From Ifrita kowaldi (lineage: Eukaryota; Chordata; Aves; Passeriformes; Cinclosomatidae): a stretch of DNA of 64,000 bases. The DNA lies in contig VZRS01010812.1 in assembly GCA_013398055.1 (NCBI GenBank), positions 167,308 to 231,307 of the forward strand, given 5' to 3'. Each line of letters starts with the position of its first letter. Within the stretch, counting starts at the first letter, position 1. Shown piece after piece: positions 43,101-55,590 of this stretch. The notes beneath the pieces are model-generated. The model had not been told where the DNA came from. It saw only the letters and a list, made by a program, of their open reading frames with translations, and made no database searches. The position numbers and the translations under genes are program-made.

Positions 43101-44380
43101 GTAATATTTGAGATTATTTTTAGATTGTGAAACACGATTGATATAAAGGCTGGCTTAATAGCTGATAATTGTCAAACAGCAAGCCCCTATAATAACCAGA
43201 ATTGATATCTCTTAAAGCAGCTTTCATGAGACTTTGTGAATAGTTATTTCATTTTTGAATGCTAACGTGTTAATCAGAATTAAATTTCTCAGGTAAATGA
43301 ACAAGACTCTTTCTAAGCTTAACCTTTGCATTCTGTGCTATTGTAAGACACACTGTTTGGACATATTGATTCCAGGGAAACAGCGTCATTGCCAGTGGTA
43401 CTGAAATTGATTTGGAGACAGCACTCTGACTAAGAAATGGCCAGCCAGGTAATGTAATTATAAAATATGTGTCACATGGCGGGCCAAGACTATTTAAACC
43501 TTGATAATAACTCCCCTCATAGAAAAACCTTAAAAACTGTTTCCACTGGCTTTTGCTGATTTTTGTCTGAATTTTGTTTGGTCTGTTCTCAGCTTTCACA
43601 TCACATTGTCACATTTCTCTCTCATTCATCATCTCAGTGCAAGAGACTTGCGGAATAAACAAGGTCTGTTACCCTCAATGTCTACCAGCTTCCCCAGCCA
43701 GCACAAACACACCCTGTGAGCACAACATATATATATAAAGGGAGGCACAATGCCAGGGCAGAATAGGAAAAAAAATATTAGGAAAATATGCAGGTCAAAC
43801 AATTCAAAGTTAGCTTTGCCATATTACATTTGACCAAAGTCTTGGAAAAGTGGATGAGTATCAGAGCTGTAACTGCTTGACAGCTGTTATCAGAATTATT
43901 TCAGAAAGGACATGACAGATGGAGATGGGTTCAAAAGCCCTTACAAAAGCAAAACTTATGCCTGCTGTAAAAGTGGAAGGAAAAAATGATAGCCTAGTTA
44001 TTTTAATTTTCTTTACTTTTGCAGTTTGTAAATCACCTAAAAGGAAACCAGGAAATGCGTAACTGAGCATGGATTCCTCAAGAACAAGGCACGAGGTAAC
44101 AAGCCTTGTTGTATGGGAAATAAGTGATGACACATTTCATGATTTTAAAAAGACTTTTGGCATCTTTGCACAGGACTTTCTCCTGATAAAACCAAGAAAA
44201 ATCATCTAAACAGCATTACTACAGGGTAAATAGCTATAGAAAAAAATTGTGCTATAGCTATTAGTGTCTGCAAGGACAAAGGCAGCTAATGGAGTTCTTG
44301 CTCAGCACTGAATCCAGTACCATTCTGTATCTTCACCACTAATCCTGATGTCTGAAGAGGGACTGCTCCCATAACGCTTC

Positions 44381-44545
44381 ATGGAATCATACAGTGTCCT
44401 GAGTCAGAAGGGACCCACAAGGATCATTGAGTCCAATTCCTGGCACTGCACAGAGCAATCCCAAAAATCCCACCATGTGCCTGGGAGCATTTGAAGGTGT
44501 GTCTAGGCTGAGAACATCTGCAGGCACACTGGGAGACACAATTAG
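44381..44545 (-). mobile_element. CR1 LINE 3' fragment, diverged
   Basis: The plus strand shows ATGGAATCATACAGTG, then AAGGGACCCACAAGGATCAT, GAGTCCAATTCCTGGC and CCCACCATGTGCCTGGGAG, in the same order as the CR1 copy near 49.2 kb and in the same orientation. The last 40-50 bases match only weakly, so the 5' limit is uncertain. It appears older than the 49.2 kb copy and of the same or a sister subfamily. Confidence 0.85.
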
Positions 44546-46470
44546 AGTCCAAAAAGATCTCAGTAGAAATGGTTTTCAAAAGATTAACTGTGACTCAGGG
44601 GTAGCTGCATTATTGTTACTCCCAGAAATAATGAACTGCAGAAATGTAAGATGGCAACAGCACAACAGTTCTGCACCGAAGGGTCTGGATCAGAAGCTAA
44701 ACCTGAATCTACAAAGCTATTGCAAATAAAAGCAGGTATCATACTGGAAGCCTCACAGCCAGAATAAAGCATGCACTGAATTCCATCTGAAATTATCTTT
44801 TTGCTTTGCTTGCTTTTGATGGATTACTGTTTAGTTGTAGACATTGTCTGCAGATTAAAAGATGCAGTTAATTCGAAAGAGCAGTAGTCTAGAAAACAAT
44901 CTGCAAGACTGAAATATTGGAGCTTATTCTAAAAAAGACTTCAAAAAACATCATTATATAACACAAATATGCACTTATATTCCAAATGTGGTGCTTTGAT
45001 TTAAACATTAAAAAAAAAAAACTTCGCAGAGGTAAAGACAAATGTGCAAAGAAAATAAAAAAATCCTGTATAGCTTTGGAAACTGGTTAGAAAAATGCCT
45101 GTGAGGAATGGTTTAGTTATGACAGATTCCGTATTTAAGACAAGTTCTTGAGTTTTTTTCCAACCCCTTTTCCACTTATTATTTTATCTTAGTAATCATA
45201 AACCACAAAAGTAGCCAAAAATATAATGTCATCAAATCCTGTTAAACCTGTTAAATATGTCAAGATTTAAACTAACTTTTTCCCAAAATTCTATAAAACC
45301 AGAATGCTGTCTAAGCCAGACTCAGTTATGTCCCTGTCCCATTTTTACTCCAAGAGGTAGTAGCGTTTGTTTAGCTCTCTTCCTAAACCTTCCTCTTTCC
45401 CTTCTGAACTTTCAGCTGCATCAACCAAACATGAAACTTCATTGCATGTGCCTGTGAACTTATGAAATGAGAATTAACCTGCTCATAAAGGACTACAGCA
45501 TCAGGTCAAAAAACCCCATACATTATAAAAATCTGCACCAATAGCCTGAAGGAGATATTCCAACACATGAAGATACAATGTGGAGCAATCTTAATACTTG
45601 GGAAGTATTAGATACTAATTAAGCAAATGAAATAAAGATCCCTCTCTGAATAACTCTGTCCATGTCAACCTTAAACCAACAGCATGGTCTCATGGTTATC
45701 TTTAATTGGAATTCTATGTTCCAGCCTAACACAAGTGATTTCCACATCCTGACAACTCCAGGTTCAATTACCATGACAACACGAACACATAATTATATAC
45801 ATGCCTTGAAAGCCAATGTAGAGGAGTAGAAAGCATCCAGAGAACTTTGTGTGTGTTACCTGCATGCTAAACAAACAGTCTTTTAAATGTATTTTTACAG
45901 GGGATCATAACAGTCAGCAAAATACCGAATTAAATTTATTTGAATTCAACAAAATGTAAGTTAGACAACAAGGTTACCTCAAACTTAATTTTATTCAATT
46001 CCATGAGAAAAACCTCAAGAAGTTAACAAAGTTAACTATCCAGTTTATCTAAGTTTTCTATCCAGTTCAGATTTTGAATAGAGATTTTGTATAATTATAA
46101 ATACTTCTAGGTTGTTAGAGAATGACTTGTGTAAACGGTTTCATCCAGGAATTTAGTATCAAAAGAAATAAGTTGATTACAATACCTATGCAATGTCAAT
46201 TACAAGTAGTTTAAAATCTCCTTTTTCGGTAATATAGCTTTCCTGTATGGGCCTAATAAGCTTAAAGAATTGTGTCTTCTAGACACACAAGATTTATTTT
46301 TAGGACACACTTTTTAAAAAAATCCCCATTTTTCTCTTAAATATCATAGCTTATTCATTTCTGTTTCAAGTAACATATTTCAAAACAGTTATGAATAATT
46401 CTAATTTCAGTCTGTGTGCCCATTTAGTGGTAATTTTTTATCCCTATAGTGTTATCAACAAATACTGCAG

Positions 46471-46490
46471 TTATCAGCTGTTATCAGCTG
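46471..46490 (+). repeat. 10-bp tandem repeat
   Basis: TTATCAGCTG occurs twice in tandem directly after CTGCAG. Confidence 0.9.
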
Positions 46491-47757
46491 TGGTGGCTTC
46501 TGAGGTAATGAAAGATGTATTTAGAGGACTGACATCACCAAACTCATTAAACGGGACACTGAAGTTGGCAGCTAAGCTGGGCATTAGTTTCAGCTCTTGA
46601 GCAGGGAGCAGAGTTTATTACTGTGCTTCTGAGAAATCAGTCCAATTCATCAAGTTATATCAGTGCAATGTCCCTCACTGACACAGTGTTTTGAGATGCA
46701 GGAAAAAGATTATTTTTGCTGTAAAATGTCACAGTGAAATGGAGTTACGGCTTCTGGGCACTGACTATTTTCCCTAGAAAAAACACCCACCTTTTCCCAG
46801 GACATGGAGCCTTTCACCTCTACAAGCTCTGGTTTGTCAGCACATGGAATCTGGCTACTGCTCCCAAAATCAGATCAGAAGCTCCTTGTTGGTGACACTT
46901 AAAGCTCACCAGTACATGGCAGCAGCTCTGATATTCCTACTGTCCCAAACTGTTGTCCTAAAGGAGCTTGAGCAGGTAACAAACATGAACCAGAAATAGG
47001 AAATAGCACTCACCTTGCTGATTTCAAAGAGCAGCACTTACATAATAAAATGGATAAAGGTATTCATATGCCTTACTTGTCCAGATGAATAAATGAATGT
47101 GTTTGAATGTCCTTCAGAAAATGACACAGAAAAGAAAATCTCACACAGGTATGAAAACATTAAACAAGCACTTCTACTGGGGGAAAAAAAGAAGACAGGA
47201 CATTCTGAGTTCATTTAAATGAATGACAGTACTCTCCTGGACCCTTAATGGGAGCAAGATTTTATCAGAGATAAGAGCCAAAGAGACAGAGTGAGCCAAG
47301 GTAAGAAAGAGGGAAGCTATTTCTGAGAGTAATGACTTAAAATAGACTTCATCCAGTCTTGCTGTGACTAAACAAGTGTCTTCGATGACAAAAGAGAGAG
47401 TAGAAAGACTGGGAATTCACTGAGAGTGCCTCTGTGACAATGTACGTCACCACAGACTGTTTAACCCCCTCTAAGCCCCCACAATTCCCAACAACCCAGT
47501 AGGAGATTCTGTGGGAGTTCTTCAAGGTGATCACTTCAAGCGTCCAAAACACTGAAACCAACAGCTTCACCACCAAGGCAGGGGGTCTCTCAACATGTAG
47601 CCTTGGAGCACAAGAAAGATGTGCAGACATTTGGGAATAAAGTGCATTTTTTCCTTCATGCGGTAGCCAGGAACAGAAATATTTCTGTTCTAATTTGGCT
47701 GTATAAACCCAAAGAACTCAATATTAATATGCTATATTCACCAAATATGGTAGGTAA

Positions 47758-47784
47758 GACCAGGCAAAATTGACCAGGCAAAAT
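47758..47784 (+). repeat. 13-bp direct repeat, adjacent
   Basis: GACCAGGCAAAAT occurs twice with one base (T) between the copies. Confidence 0.9.
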
Positions 47785-48280
47785 ATTCAGACCACAAATC
47801 AGGTAGTTAAATGACTAAGAAAAAAGAGAGGGTTAAGAAAAGAACAAAACCAGTAGCTTTGCAAGCAAAGAACCAAGATAATGGTCAAATATTTTAAACA
47901 AAAGAAACAAATTAGCATCCCAAAAGCTGTAATCTTATTCAAACCTTCTGATAAAGTTAAGTAGATACGAAATAATAGACAACAAGGGTTCAGTCTTACA
48001 TATTTCTGCCATGGATAAGGCTGAGATAATTATCACTCATTTATAATATAATGTACTTATAGGTGTAGTTTTATTCACCTGTATATAGTGACTAACAAGG
48101 GTAGCAGTAAACAGGAATTCTTAGTTTAAAAGCCCCCAAAATTAATTTAGCTAAAAGATGTATTGCTTGGGAAGTATGATGAAAATAACACTAAAAAATC
48201 ATTCTGCAACTATAGGTTTAACAGTTTGCAGATTCTTTGGAAAGTTCTTAGATTACCAAAGAAAACATAAACCTTATGAA

Positions 48281-48350
48281 GAAAAAAGAAAACAAAACAA
48301 ACAAATAAACAAAACAAACACCAAAATAAAACATTTAAAAACCCACAAAA
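48281..48350 (+). repeat. A-rich (AAAC)n tract
   Basis: Repeated AAAC/AAAT units over about 70 bases. It lies within two opposite-strand open frames, which owe their length to this low complexity. Confidence 0.85.
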
Positions 48351-48735
48351 TAATTCCATCAAGCTTGCAGACTTGTTCCAATCTTGAAATACATCACACG
48401 TGAAAGTGCTTTTTTCCTTCCTGCTGGCACTGGTCTTCTCCCATGTCCTCTGTATGGAAATCCCAACCAAAGAATGGCAATAGGGTCTGCTAAAGAAATT
48501 GCAAGGTCTGCTGTCTTTTTTTTTTTTTCATAATATTTTTTATTATTACTATTTTAAAAAATAAATTTCAGACAGAATTTCTATCCTTAGTATTCTTCTG
48601 GAACTTGAGCATCTTCCGAACACTTTCACAGCACGTATTAAAGAAATAACACATATTGGGATGGTTGTATTAATAGCAGAGCTTCAGTCATTATCATTCA
48701 GCTCTAATTCCTCCATAAAGACTGTGTTAACATTT

Positions 48736-48847
48736 CTTTGAACAATTTTATCACATTAATGAATTCAAAAGATTTTGCTATTTTATAAGTTGTGACTGGA
48801 ACAACATTTTGACATCAGAATAAGGAATTTAACCATCTTTCTGATTA
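48736..48847 (+). repeat. Unrecognised repeat, copy A
   Basis: The first 61 bases (48736-48796, ending TTGTGAC) match 50166-50226 at about 43 of 61 positions without gaps, around a shared AATGAATTCAAA core. With small gaps the similarity continues to a shared AATTTAACCA motif followed by a GAT-containing end. The level is far above chance for ungapped DNA. I do not recognise the family. The copy is on the same strand as copy B, 1430 bases upstream of it. Confidence 0.6.
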
Positions 48848-49176
48848 CCACGCCAAATTTTACATCCCCTGGGTACCTGAGGTAACGTCTATTCTTATCC
48901 CATAATCTATAAAGCTTCAGCTATTTTTGTTATTAGTTTTTTATGAGAAAAGTTTTGATCTGCAGTAGATTCCTGCATCATAAAAGAGATCTATTTTCCT
49001 TGCAAGAAGAATTCAAGGGTCAAAAATAGGCAAAGAAATGTTTGAGCTGAAGATTTTATGGACAACTTCGTTTTAAAATTTTTCAAGTACCTAAAACTTT
49101 TAAGGTATTTGGAAGTAGCATGCCTACTTATAATTAAAGACATGGTGTCTCTATCTCAAGCATAGAGACAGAGAAA

Positions 49177-49616
49177 ATAGAATCATAGAATATGCAGAGT
49201 TGGAGGGGTCCCACGAGGATCACAGAGTCCAACTCCTGGCCCTGCACAGGACACCCCAAGAATCTCACCATGTGCCTGAGAGCCTTGTCCAAACAATCCT
49301 TGAACTCTGTCAGGCTTGGGGCTCTGACCACTTCCCTGGGAGCCTGTTCAGCACCCAAACACCCTCTGGGTGAAGAACCTTTTAAGAGCCTTTCCCTAAT
49401 GTCCAGCCTAAACCTTCCTCATCTCAGCTCCATGCCATTTCCTTAAATCCTGTCACCGGTCACCAGAGAGAAGAGATCGGTACCTGCCCCTCCACTTCCC
49501 CTCATGAAGAAGCTGCAGACCCCGATGAGGTCTGACCTCAGCCTCCTCCAGGCTGAACAGACCAAGTGACCTCAGCCACTCCTCATACAGTTCAGCTCTT
49601 TCAGAGACATCAGGAT
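49177..49616 (-). mobile_element. CR1 LINE, 5'-truncated 3' end
   Basis: Read on the minus strand this is a classic avian CR1 tail. It contains GAGGAGTGGCTGAGG, then AGCCTGGAGGAGGCTGAGG, then TTTAGGCTGGACATTAGGG, a CTTCACCCAGAGGGTG block, CAGGCTCCCAGGGAAGTGGT, and finally TTGGACTCTGTGATCCT leading to a TATTCTATGATTCTAT terminus at the low-coordinate end. CR1 retroposons prime on their own 3' end and are usually truncated at the 5' side, as here (about 440 bp of a family several kb long). No reverse transcriptase domain is present, so this copy cannot move. An 84-codon plus frame and a 74-codon minus frame inside it are by-products. It is the best-preserved repeat in the window and the main ground for calling the sequence avian. 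Confidence 0.93.
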
Positions 49617-49684
49617 TTTTTTTCCTGCCCTCCTTTCAATATCACTGTGACAGTACCTCCTGTCATCATCAGTGCGACACTTAC

Positions 49685-49995
49685 TATAAATCCCAAGGGC
49701 AGCCCGCCTTCCTCTGTATCCCAGCTTTCAAAATAAACATTAGGTTAGAAAAACACTTCCTTTTCACCTTAGGGGAGGAGAGAGCAGCACCACCTGTATG
49801 GGGTTTGGGTGGTGAGGGCAGCGGGGCTACAGGGCCTCTGTGAGGGGAGGCTGGGCCTGCCCGGACACCGCCGGTTCCCGCCAGCCACCGCCGGTTCCCG
49901 CCAGCCACAACCGGCCCCAAAAACACAAGGAAGAACAGGCAAAACAAGGCCTGGTGGGTTTTTCCTCAAAGGACTGAGGGGAAAAAGGTAGAGAA
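49685..49995. other. CG-rich block next to CR1
   Basis: This block is much richer in G and C than its surroundings. CpG dinucleotides are concentrated at 49855-49920. It begins about 70 bases beyond the CR1 truncation point and includes the 20-bp tandem repeat at 49866. Several overlapping frames are open in it on both strands, a normal result of GC-rich sequence with few stop codons. It could be part of an unrecognised repeat or a small CpG island. Confidence 0.5.
49866..49916 (+). repeat. 20-bp tandem repeat, two full units plus part
   Basis: The unit CACCGCCGGTTCCCGCCAGC occurs twice in perfect tandem (49866-49885 and 49886-49905), followed by a decayed third start CACAACCGGCC. It is a short CG-rich minisatellite. 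Confidence 0.9.
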
Positions 49996-50165
49996 ACAGC
50001 CCTGCCAGTGCACATATCAGTGATAACTGAGGAGGAAGAGGTGCTGTGGGATTCCCTTGCTGCCCTTAGGGACACAGGGTTGTCCCCTTGCAGACCACAC
50101 AGGGTCAGACACCCACATGCACACTTGGAACCTAAACAGCATTCCCAGGCAGGGTCAGGCTGTAC

Positions 50166-50280
50166 CCTTGGACAGCTTTAACGGCATAATGAATTCAAAG
50201 ATTTTTGCCGTTTTCTATGCCGTGACAAAATCACCAGATTGCTTGATGTCATAACAGATAATTTAACCAGCTCCCGATCA
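50166..50280 (+). repeat. Unrecognised repeat, copy B
   Basis: Partner of 48736-48847. Copy B is richer in CG (ACGGC, GCCG, CCGTG) where copy A often has TA or CA. The two copies flank the CR1 insertion and the CG-rich block. Similarity does not clearly extend upstream of the CCTTGGACAG start. The pair may be two members of an old interspersed repeat or an old local duplication. Confidence 0.6.
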
Positions 50281-52719
50281 ATCATTTGTAAAAGTTCATA
50301 TTCACTAGGAATTTTAATGTGCTCATCAGAGACCTCTGGTAATTTTACTATGCTGTCAAAAAGGTGTCTTGGATGGGAAACTGCTCAGGTAAAATTGCAT
50401 TTGGCAAATGTATTAAATCAGCGTTGCCAAGAAAACTTGGCACCATTGCATTCGTGGTGGGAAAGGGAGGTTGTGGTCCCTTCCTGACAGCTCCACTCTG
50501 CTGCTCCTTCCCTCCTCACAGTTTTCCCCTGCCCCAGCCTGGGTCCCTCCCCAGACTAGCCCTCCAAGGACAGCTCTTCATGGGGGCTGCAGATCTCCAG
50601 GATAACCCTGGTTCAGAACACACTCTCCATGGGCCACAGCTCACTCAGGGAATACCAGACTGGTGGATATTCCTGGAATGTACCTCACAAGTCTTAAACA
50701 GAGAAATTGAAAATTTATCTTTAGCTGCTGCTGAAAAGCAAGGTCCTTTATTTTCTGCCATCCTTCTCCACTACTCTGAGACAAGATTTTACAACACACA
50801 GACCTAGTAGATTACGGTCTGAAGTAAATCCAACAAAAGAACAGTGTGCAAGAGTACAAAGACAGCTTGCCAGGGCATTTATCTCTTCTACTTAAGCCTA
50901 GAAACACAGAATAAGTACATATATATAGCCTCCCAAAAGGCTGAAAATAGTTATAGGCAGTCCCAGTGGCTTGAGATGCAGCCTACAGAGTGTGTGCTCC
51001 TGTTCTGAAATCACGGAGAGAAGGGAAAGGTCTTTTTGCTCACTGTGTTGGGATTCACTTGAGATTCTTTAATAAGGAACACTGCAAGACCCTGGCTGTC
51101 TCGTGTGCACTATGTACAGGAATTGAAGGATGAAGTCACAGTACATAGCATTGCCTAAAAAAAGAAGATCTCAGAATGGTTCAGCACAGCAAGTGAAGAC
51201 AGGTCAGGAAAAATAGTGGGACCATTTCTGACAAATGGGAAGAAATCAGAAAAATACATGTCTCCACTCTACCATGGCTCCCTTTAATGTGTAGACATAG
51301 TTGGGGCAATAAGTATTTCAACAAAAATATGTTATAAATGGGATTACACACCTTGCATAGTAAATAATCTCAGCAAATACTTTTTTTTTATCTGTGCAAA
51401 AACATAACCTCAAGAATATGCACTTCATTATCTAGCTAGAAGTTCAGGCACTGTAGTTTGGAGATATACTAGGAACAAATTGGATTAAATAGGAAAAATA
51501 TTAAAATGTTATGTTTGTTGAGCAGATGGGAAGCTTCAATAACTCATATAAATTGTTTTTAATCATAAAATTTAAGAAGATGCAGGTACACTTAATCAGC
51601 ATGGTCCACTGAATACACAGACTTCCTTGCCTGGGCCCTATCCTCACTTCACTCCATAAATCACTTCTTGCCTCAGAGAAGATAAATGCAGATCCACAAA
51701 TTTATTTTAGGTACATAACTCCTTGGTTATCACATCTGGGATTTGAAAAGAGATTGTGCATCACAAATTTCTTTTATCTAAATATATTTCTAAAAAAAGC
51801 TAAGTATTTGTACTGTTATGAAGTGCAAACACTATGGCCTGCATCTTATTTTCTAGTTCAGCATGTCACTAAAAATAAATGGCCAAAAGTTCTTCCTTCT
51901 GAATTTGGAAACAGTTTGTTGTATGTGATTTATATGAGCCCCCTCATTACCGAAAACCTTGTCACCATATCACTGTGTGCATAAGAACAATTACAGAAAT
52001 TCGGAATTCTCAGTATTTTCCTTAGAGGAGCTGATGGGCTGCAAAAGGGGCTGGAGTGACAGCTCTGAGAAGTGAAGTCCTCTTCTGAATTGATACAGCA
52101 CAGAGAATAGCAATGGAATTTTGGTTTGCACCTTCCTGGGTATGTAATTTATCCCTGATCCTAAGAAGTGCCCATTTCATCATCACCCCTTTACTGAGAC
52201 TGCTCCCAGTGCACCAGGCTGCTTCTCATCAGGAGTACTCTGAGAAAGAGCATCAGTTCTGTGCAGCCCAGAGCGCATATGGGAAGAGCTCTCCCATGTC
52301 GGGCTGATCCTCCCCTCTCCCCCAGCATTATCAGCAATGCATTTGGTAGAGTGCAGGCTCACGTTTTCTCTGACTGAAGGACAGAAATTAAAAATCTCTT
52401 CTAAAAGTTAAGGTAATTAAAGAACTTGAAGCAAAAAATACCTGATCATTTAAGCACTTTGTACATTCACACTGTCTGCATAAGAGGCAATGAGTTATGT
52501 TCTTCACAGATGCGATTTTTTGGTAATTTTTAAGTTATGGGACATTTGGATTTGTTTTCCCCTTTAGAAATATAAGGTACCATTCCAGCATTTGATACAA
52601 TGTTTGGGGGAAAAAATACCTACCCCAAGTCACCTGTGTTTTGCTGCCCAATTGAAAAAGTATTAATTATGGAAGGAGAAAAAAAGGCTGGAATGGATAC
52701 AAACAAGTTACACATATAT

Positions 52720-52750
52720 TTGTTGAACAGATTACTCTATTGTTCAACAA
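52720..52750. repeat. Inverted repeat, 10-bp arms
   Basis: TTGTTGAACA and TGTTCAACAA are exact reverse complements with an 11-base loop. It may be a chance hairpin; no flanking pairing supports a microRNA precursor. Confidence 0.55.
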
Positions 52751-54032
52751 CAATGCAGTTTTTACCTTAGAAAAACAATTCCAGTGCTAAGAACAACAGA
52801 ATCTATATTTACTGTAAAGGGAGGTTTATCAAGATAAAGTAGGATCCAGTCTTAAAATTCTTATCTGATGGTAACCATCACACAAGAAATAAGCACAAAA
52901 TATTTCTGCATATCTTCAGTCTCCTAATTCAGAAGAGATAAGGGTGAAGAAGGCAAATAATTTCGCACATTAGTGATGAAAGTAGAAGATGAAAGGGAAA
53001 CAAGAAGCAAGAGAAAAGGAGGCAGAAAAGTTAGGCTTTTGAAAACCCTAAGTTAAATTTAAATTCTATTTATGATCTGGGAGACGTGAACACTGTGATT
53101 TTAAATCTATCATGTGAAGTGTCTACACACACTAAAAACCTTAGAGACTTTTGAAGTTACATCTTTGAATTTGGATGGGCATGGACAAAACAGAGATAAA
53201 GGTTTTCTGGGGGCCATTTCATAACTGTAGGTAAAATTCATACTCTGTGACTGCAAAACAAAGAGCAGGCAAAGGTTGCTCTAGGAAATTTCAATGGGAT
53301 TTGTAGTCACTCCTGTTGAGGAAAATGTACTGAACAATGGTATTTGATATACAGTGTCTCCTGCAAACTGACAGTGTTGGAATTTCCCTTCCTTAAAGCA
53401 CATATGTGATATGTGGGCTCCTTTTTGTCCCCTGTTCATTTATATGTGTGTGGTTTTCCTTTTAACCCCCCACCCTTTTTTAATTTAAATAAAACTCTGG
53501 GGGGAAAAAAAAGCAACAGAAGATCACAGGATGTGAAGATGCCATTCTGGGAACTAGCAAGCAGTCTCAACAGTGAAAGAAGCCAAGTGATCTTTCAAGT
53601 GGGCTATTACTGTAGTTGTGGGAGCAGAATAATGAAACTGAACAGAATAATTGGCCTAAATATCTGGTTAGAGGGCTGGTACAGAAAAAAGAGCATGAAA
53701 GGCTCTACTAAAACCACAGAAAGGTGGGTGTTCCTGCAATCAGCACAGAAAAAAAGCATTGGAGAAATCTGTAAACTAAAGAGGGGGAGGGGAACCATTG
53801 GAAAGAAATCCAAGCAGAGGAGGGGAAAGGGGGAGAAAATGCCCACTAAATCTGAAAGTCTAGAGGAAAAGAAAGCAGTTGATTGTATTTGCTGACATTC
53901 CAAGGATGGCAGTTGGGAAACAGCAATCAGAGCAGCAGTATCAGGAGGTACACACTGTAAGAGCAATATGGGTGGCTTCTGAGATATATGTGGGAACACT
54001 TTTATGTATTTTTAAAACAAAGACACAGCTTG

Positions 54033-54074
54033 TATATATATATATATATATACACACACACATATATATATATA
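54033..54074. repeat. (TA)n(CA)n(TA)n microsatellite
   Basis: About ten TA units, then about five CA units, then about five TA units. Such compound dinucleotide arrays are usually polymorphic. Confidence 0.95.
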
Positions 54075-55484
54075 AAAGAAGAACTTCACCTATCACATCA
54101 AAGAGAACAGAACCAACCATCCTCTCTTAACTGATCATTTCCATCAGCTGAAGACTTATCATATGACTTCTGAATAGAAAAGCAGTGAAGCCAGTAAACT
54201 CAGATGTTATGATCATCGACGTCAACAGTTACATCAGAAAACATCTGAAGATGTAAGATCCAGTTTAAACATGTTCTACATCTGTATATCAGAGATTCTT
54301 GCAGTGATTGAGGCAAAAGATCAGGGTATCAGCATTTTCCACACCATTACTATGAGCTTCTGACAGTAACTCTGTAAGTGACCATAAACCATCAAACACC
54401 AAATGTATCCTATTTTCAGTTCTGATTACAGAAACACAAAATGCAGCTGATATGTCTGTTAATGAATGATTATTAAAATGACAGCATCAATAGACGGGAA
54501 TTAGAATTATATCACAGTTTCAAGAAACTGTGGTGAGGTATATTCTGTATAAACAGAATTCCCAATTTAAAGTGACAAAGCAGAAAAAAAAGTAGCTTTT
54601 CATTGTCTGGTTTGTATTAGTTTCATAAAATTAAGATCCATTAGCAGGGACCCTAATACAAGGGGCACGAGAGTGCTAAGAACCTCAATACAGAGAAACA
54701 TTTCCTAAAAAAGAGGAAAACTAATGTAAGTTTCACGCTTTTTCTAACTATCCAGCAAAACTGGCTCATTTAAACTTCAAAACGTCCAGATGATATTTTG
54801 AACAGTAATCCATATGTCAAGAGCTAAATAAAAGCAGCTAGAGGGAAGTGATTAAAAAAGCAAATTATGTGTTAGTATCACAAATATTGAGAAAGAAATA
54901 TATCTCCAGGTAAATATACCAAATACGTAGGAAGAGATAATATCTTTAGTAGATCAGCTGTTATGATTGGGAGCAAAAGACATATTTTGGGGTGCAAAAG
55001 CCTTTGTGTAAAGCACACATATTTCTGAAGGCAATTTTTAAAAATTTTTACACTAAAAGGTGTCACTGCTTCACTTACATCAATGGCTGATCACAGCTAC
55101 AACAGTGCTTCTGGATCAAAACATGAGTGCCCGAGCAGCTCAGAATAGACTGGTTAATACAGACTTGTTCTAAAGAGAAATAATTCCTAAGAAAAAGACA
55201 TTGATGTCAGAGGAATAAAGAAATGATATAGGGAAGAAGTTGAGATGATGTATTTTTACAAATATTCTTGGATCAGATTTATTTATTTTATTCAATTGCT
55301 GTTGGATACTGCATGTAAGTCCTGCACTCATTTGGGCAACCCTACCACCTTACATATACCCTTCACACTGTTAAACTCACAACATCCTGAAGAAACTACC
55401 ACCTTCCCATTTCTCTAATTTTTTATGCAGAGAAATTATGAAAAAAAAAAAAAGAGAAATATCAGCACCATTCAAACGGCACAA

Positions 55485-55590
55485 TTATCACTGAATTAGA
55501 TTGAATGGGAGCTCCACCTGAGGGAGCTGAGGTCATACACAAATTCTGTGCTATAGCAAAGCACTGTGTATAATTTTCAGAGTACTCAGC
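55485..55590. repeat. Possible ancient sauropsid repeat remnant
   Basis: On the minus strand, GGGTGTGCTGAGTACTCTGAAAATTA resembles a reptile/bird repeat block reading GGGTGCTCAGCACCTCTGAAAATCA, and a GGAGCTCCCATTCAAT piece lies nearby. Divergence is large and the match is short, so this is a weak call. Confidence 0.25.

Larger units (their letters stand above)
26651..44380. other. Long AT-rich non-coding stretch
   Basis: Apart from the palindromic repeat at 27.1-27.2 kb and simple repeats, nothing firm. Frames reach at most 135 codons (42584-42991, minus) and do not resemble proteins. Complex repeat-free sequence at 40600-40870 may be a conserved non-coding element. A possible non-coding exon with a strong donor is discussed for 31591-31722. 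Confidence 0.65.
44546..48735. other. AT-rich non-coding stretch
   Basis: No gene signal. It contains two short direct repeats (46.47 and 47.76 kb) and the A-rich tract at 48.3 kb. A 93-codon minus frame at 47349-47630 has no recognised features. Confidence 0.7.

Noticed and set aside
50364..50807. 147-codon plus frame after the CG-rich block
   Set aside because: Proline/serine-rich middle comes from pyrimidine-rich sequence; no family recognised.
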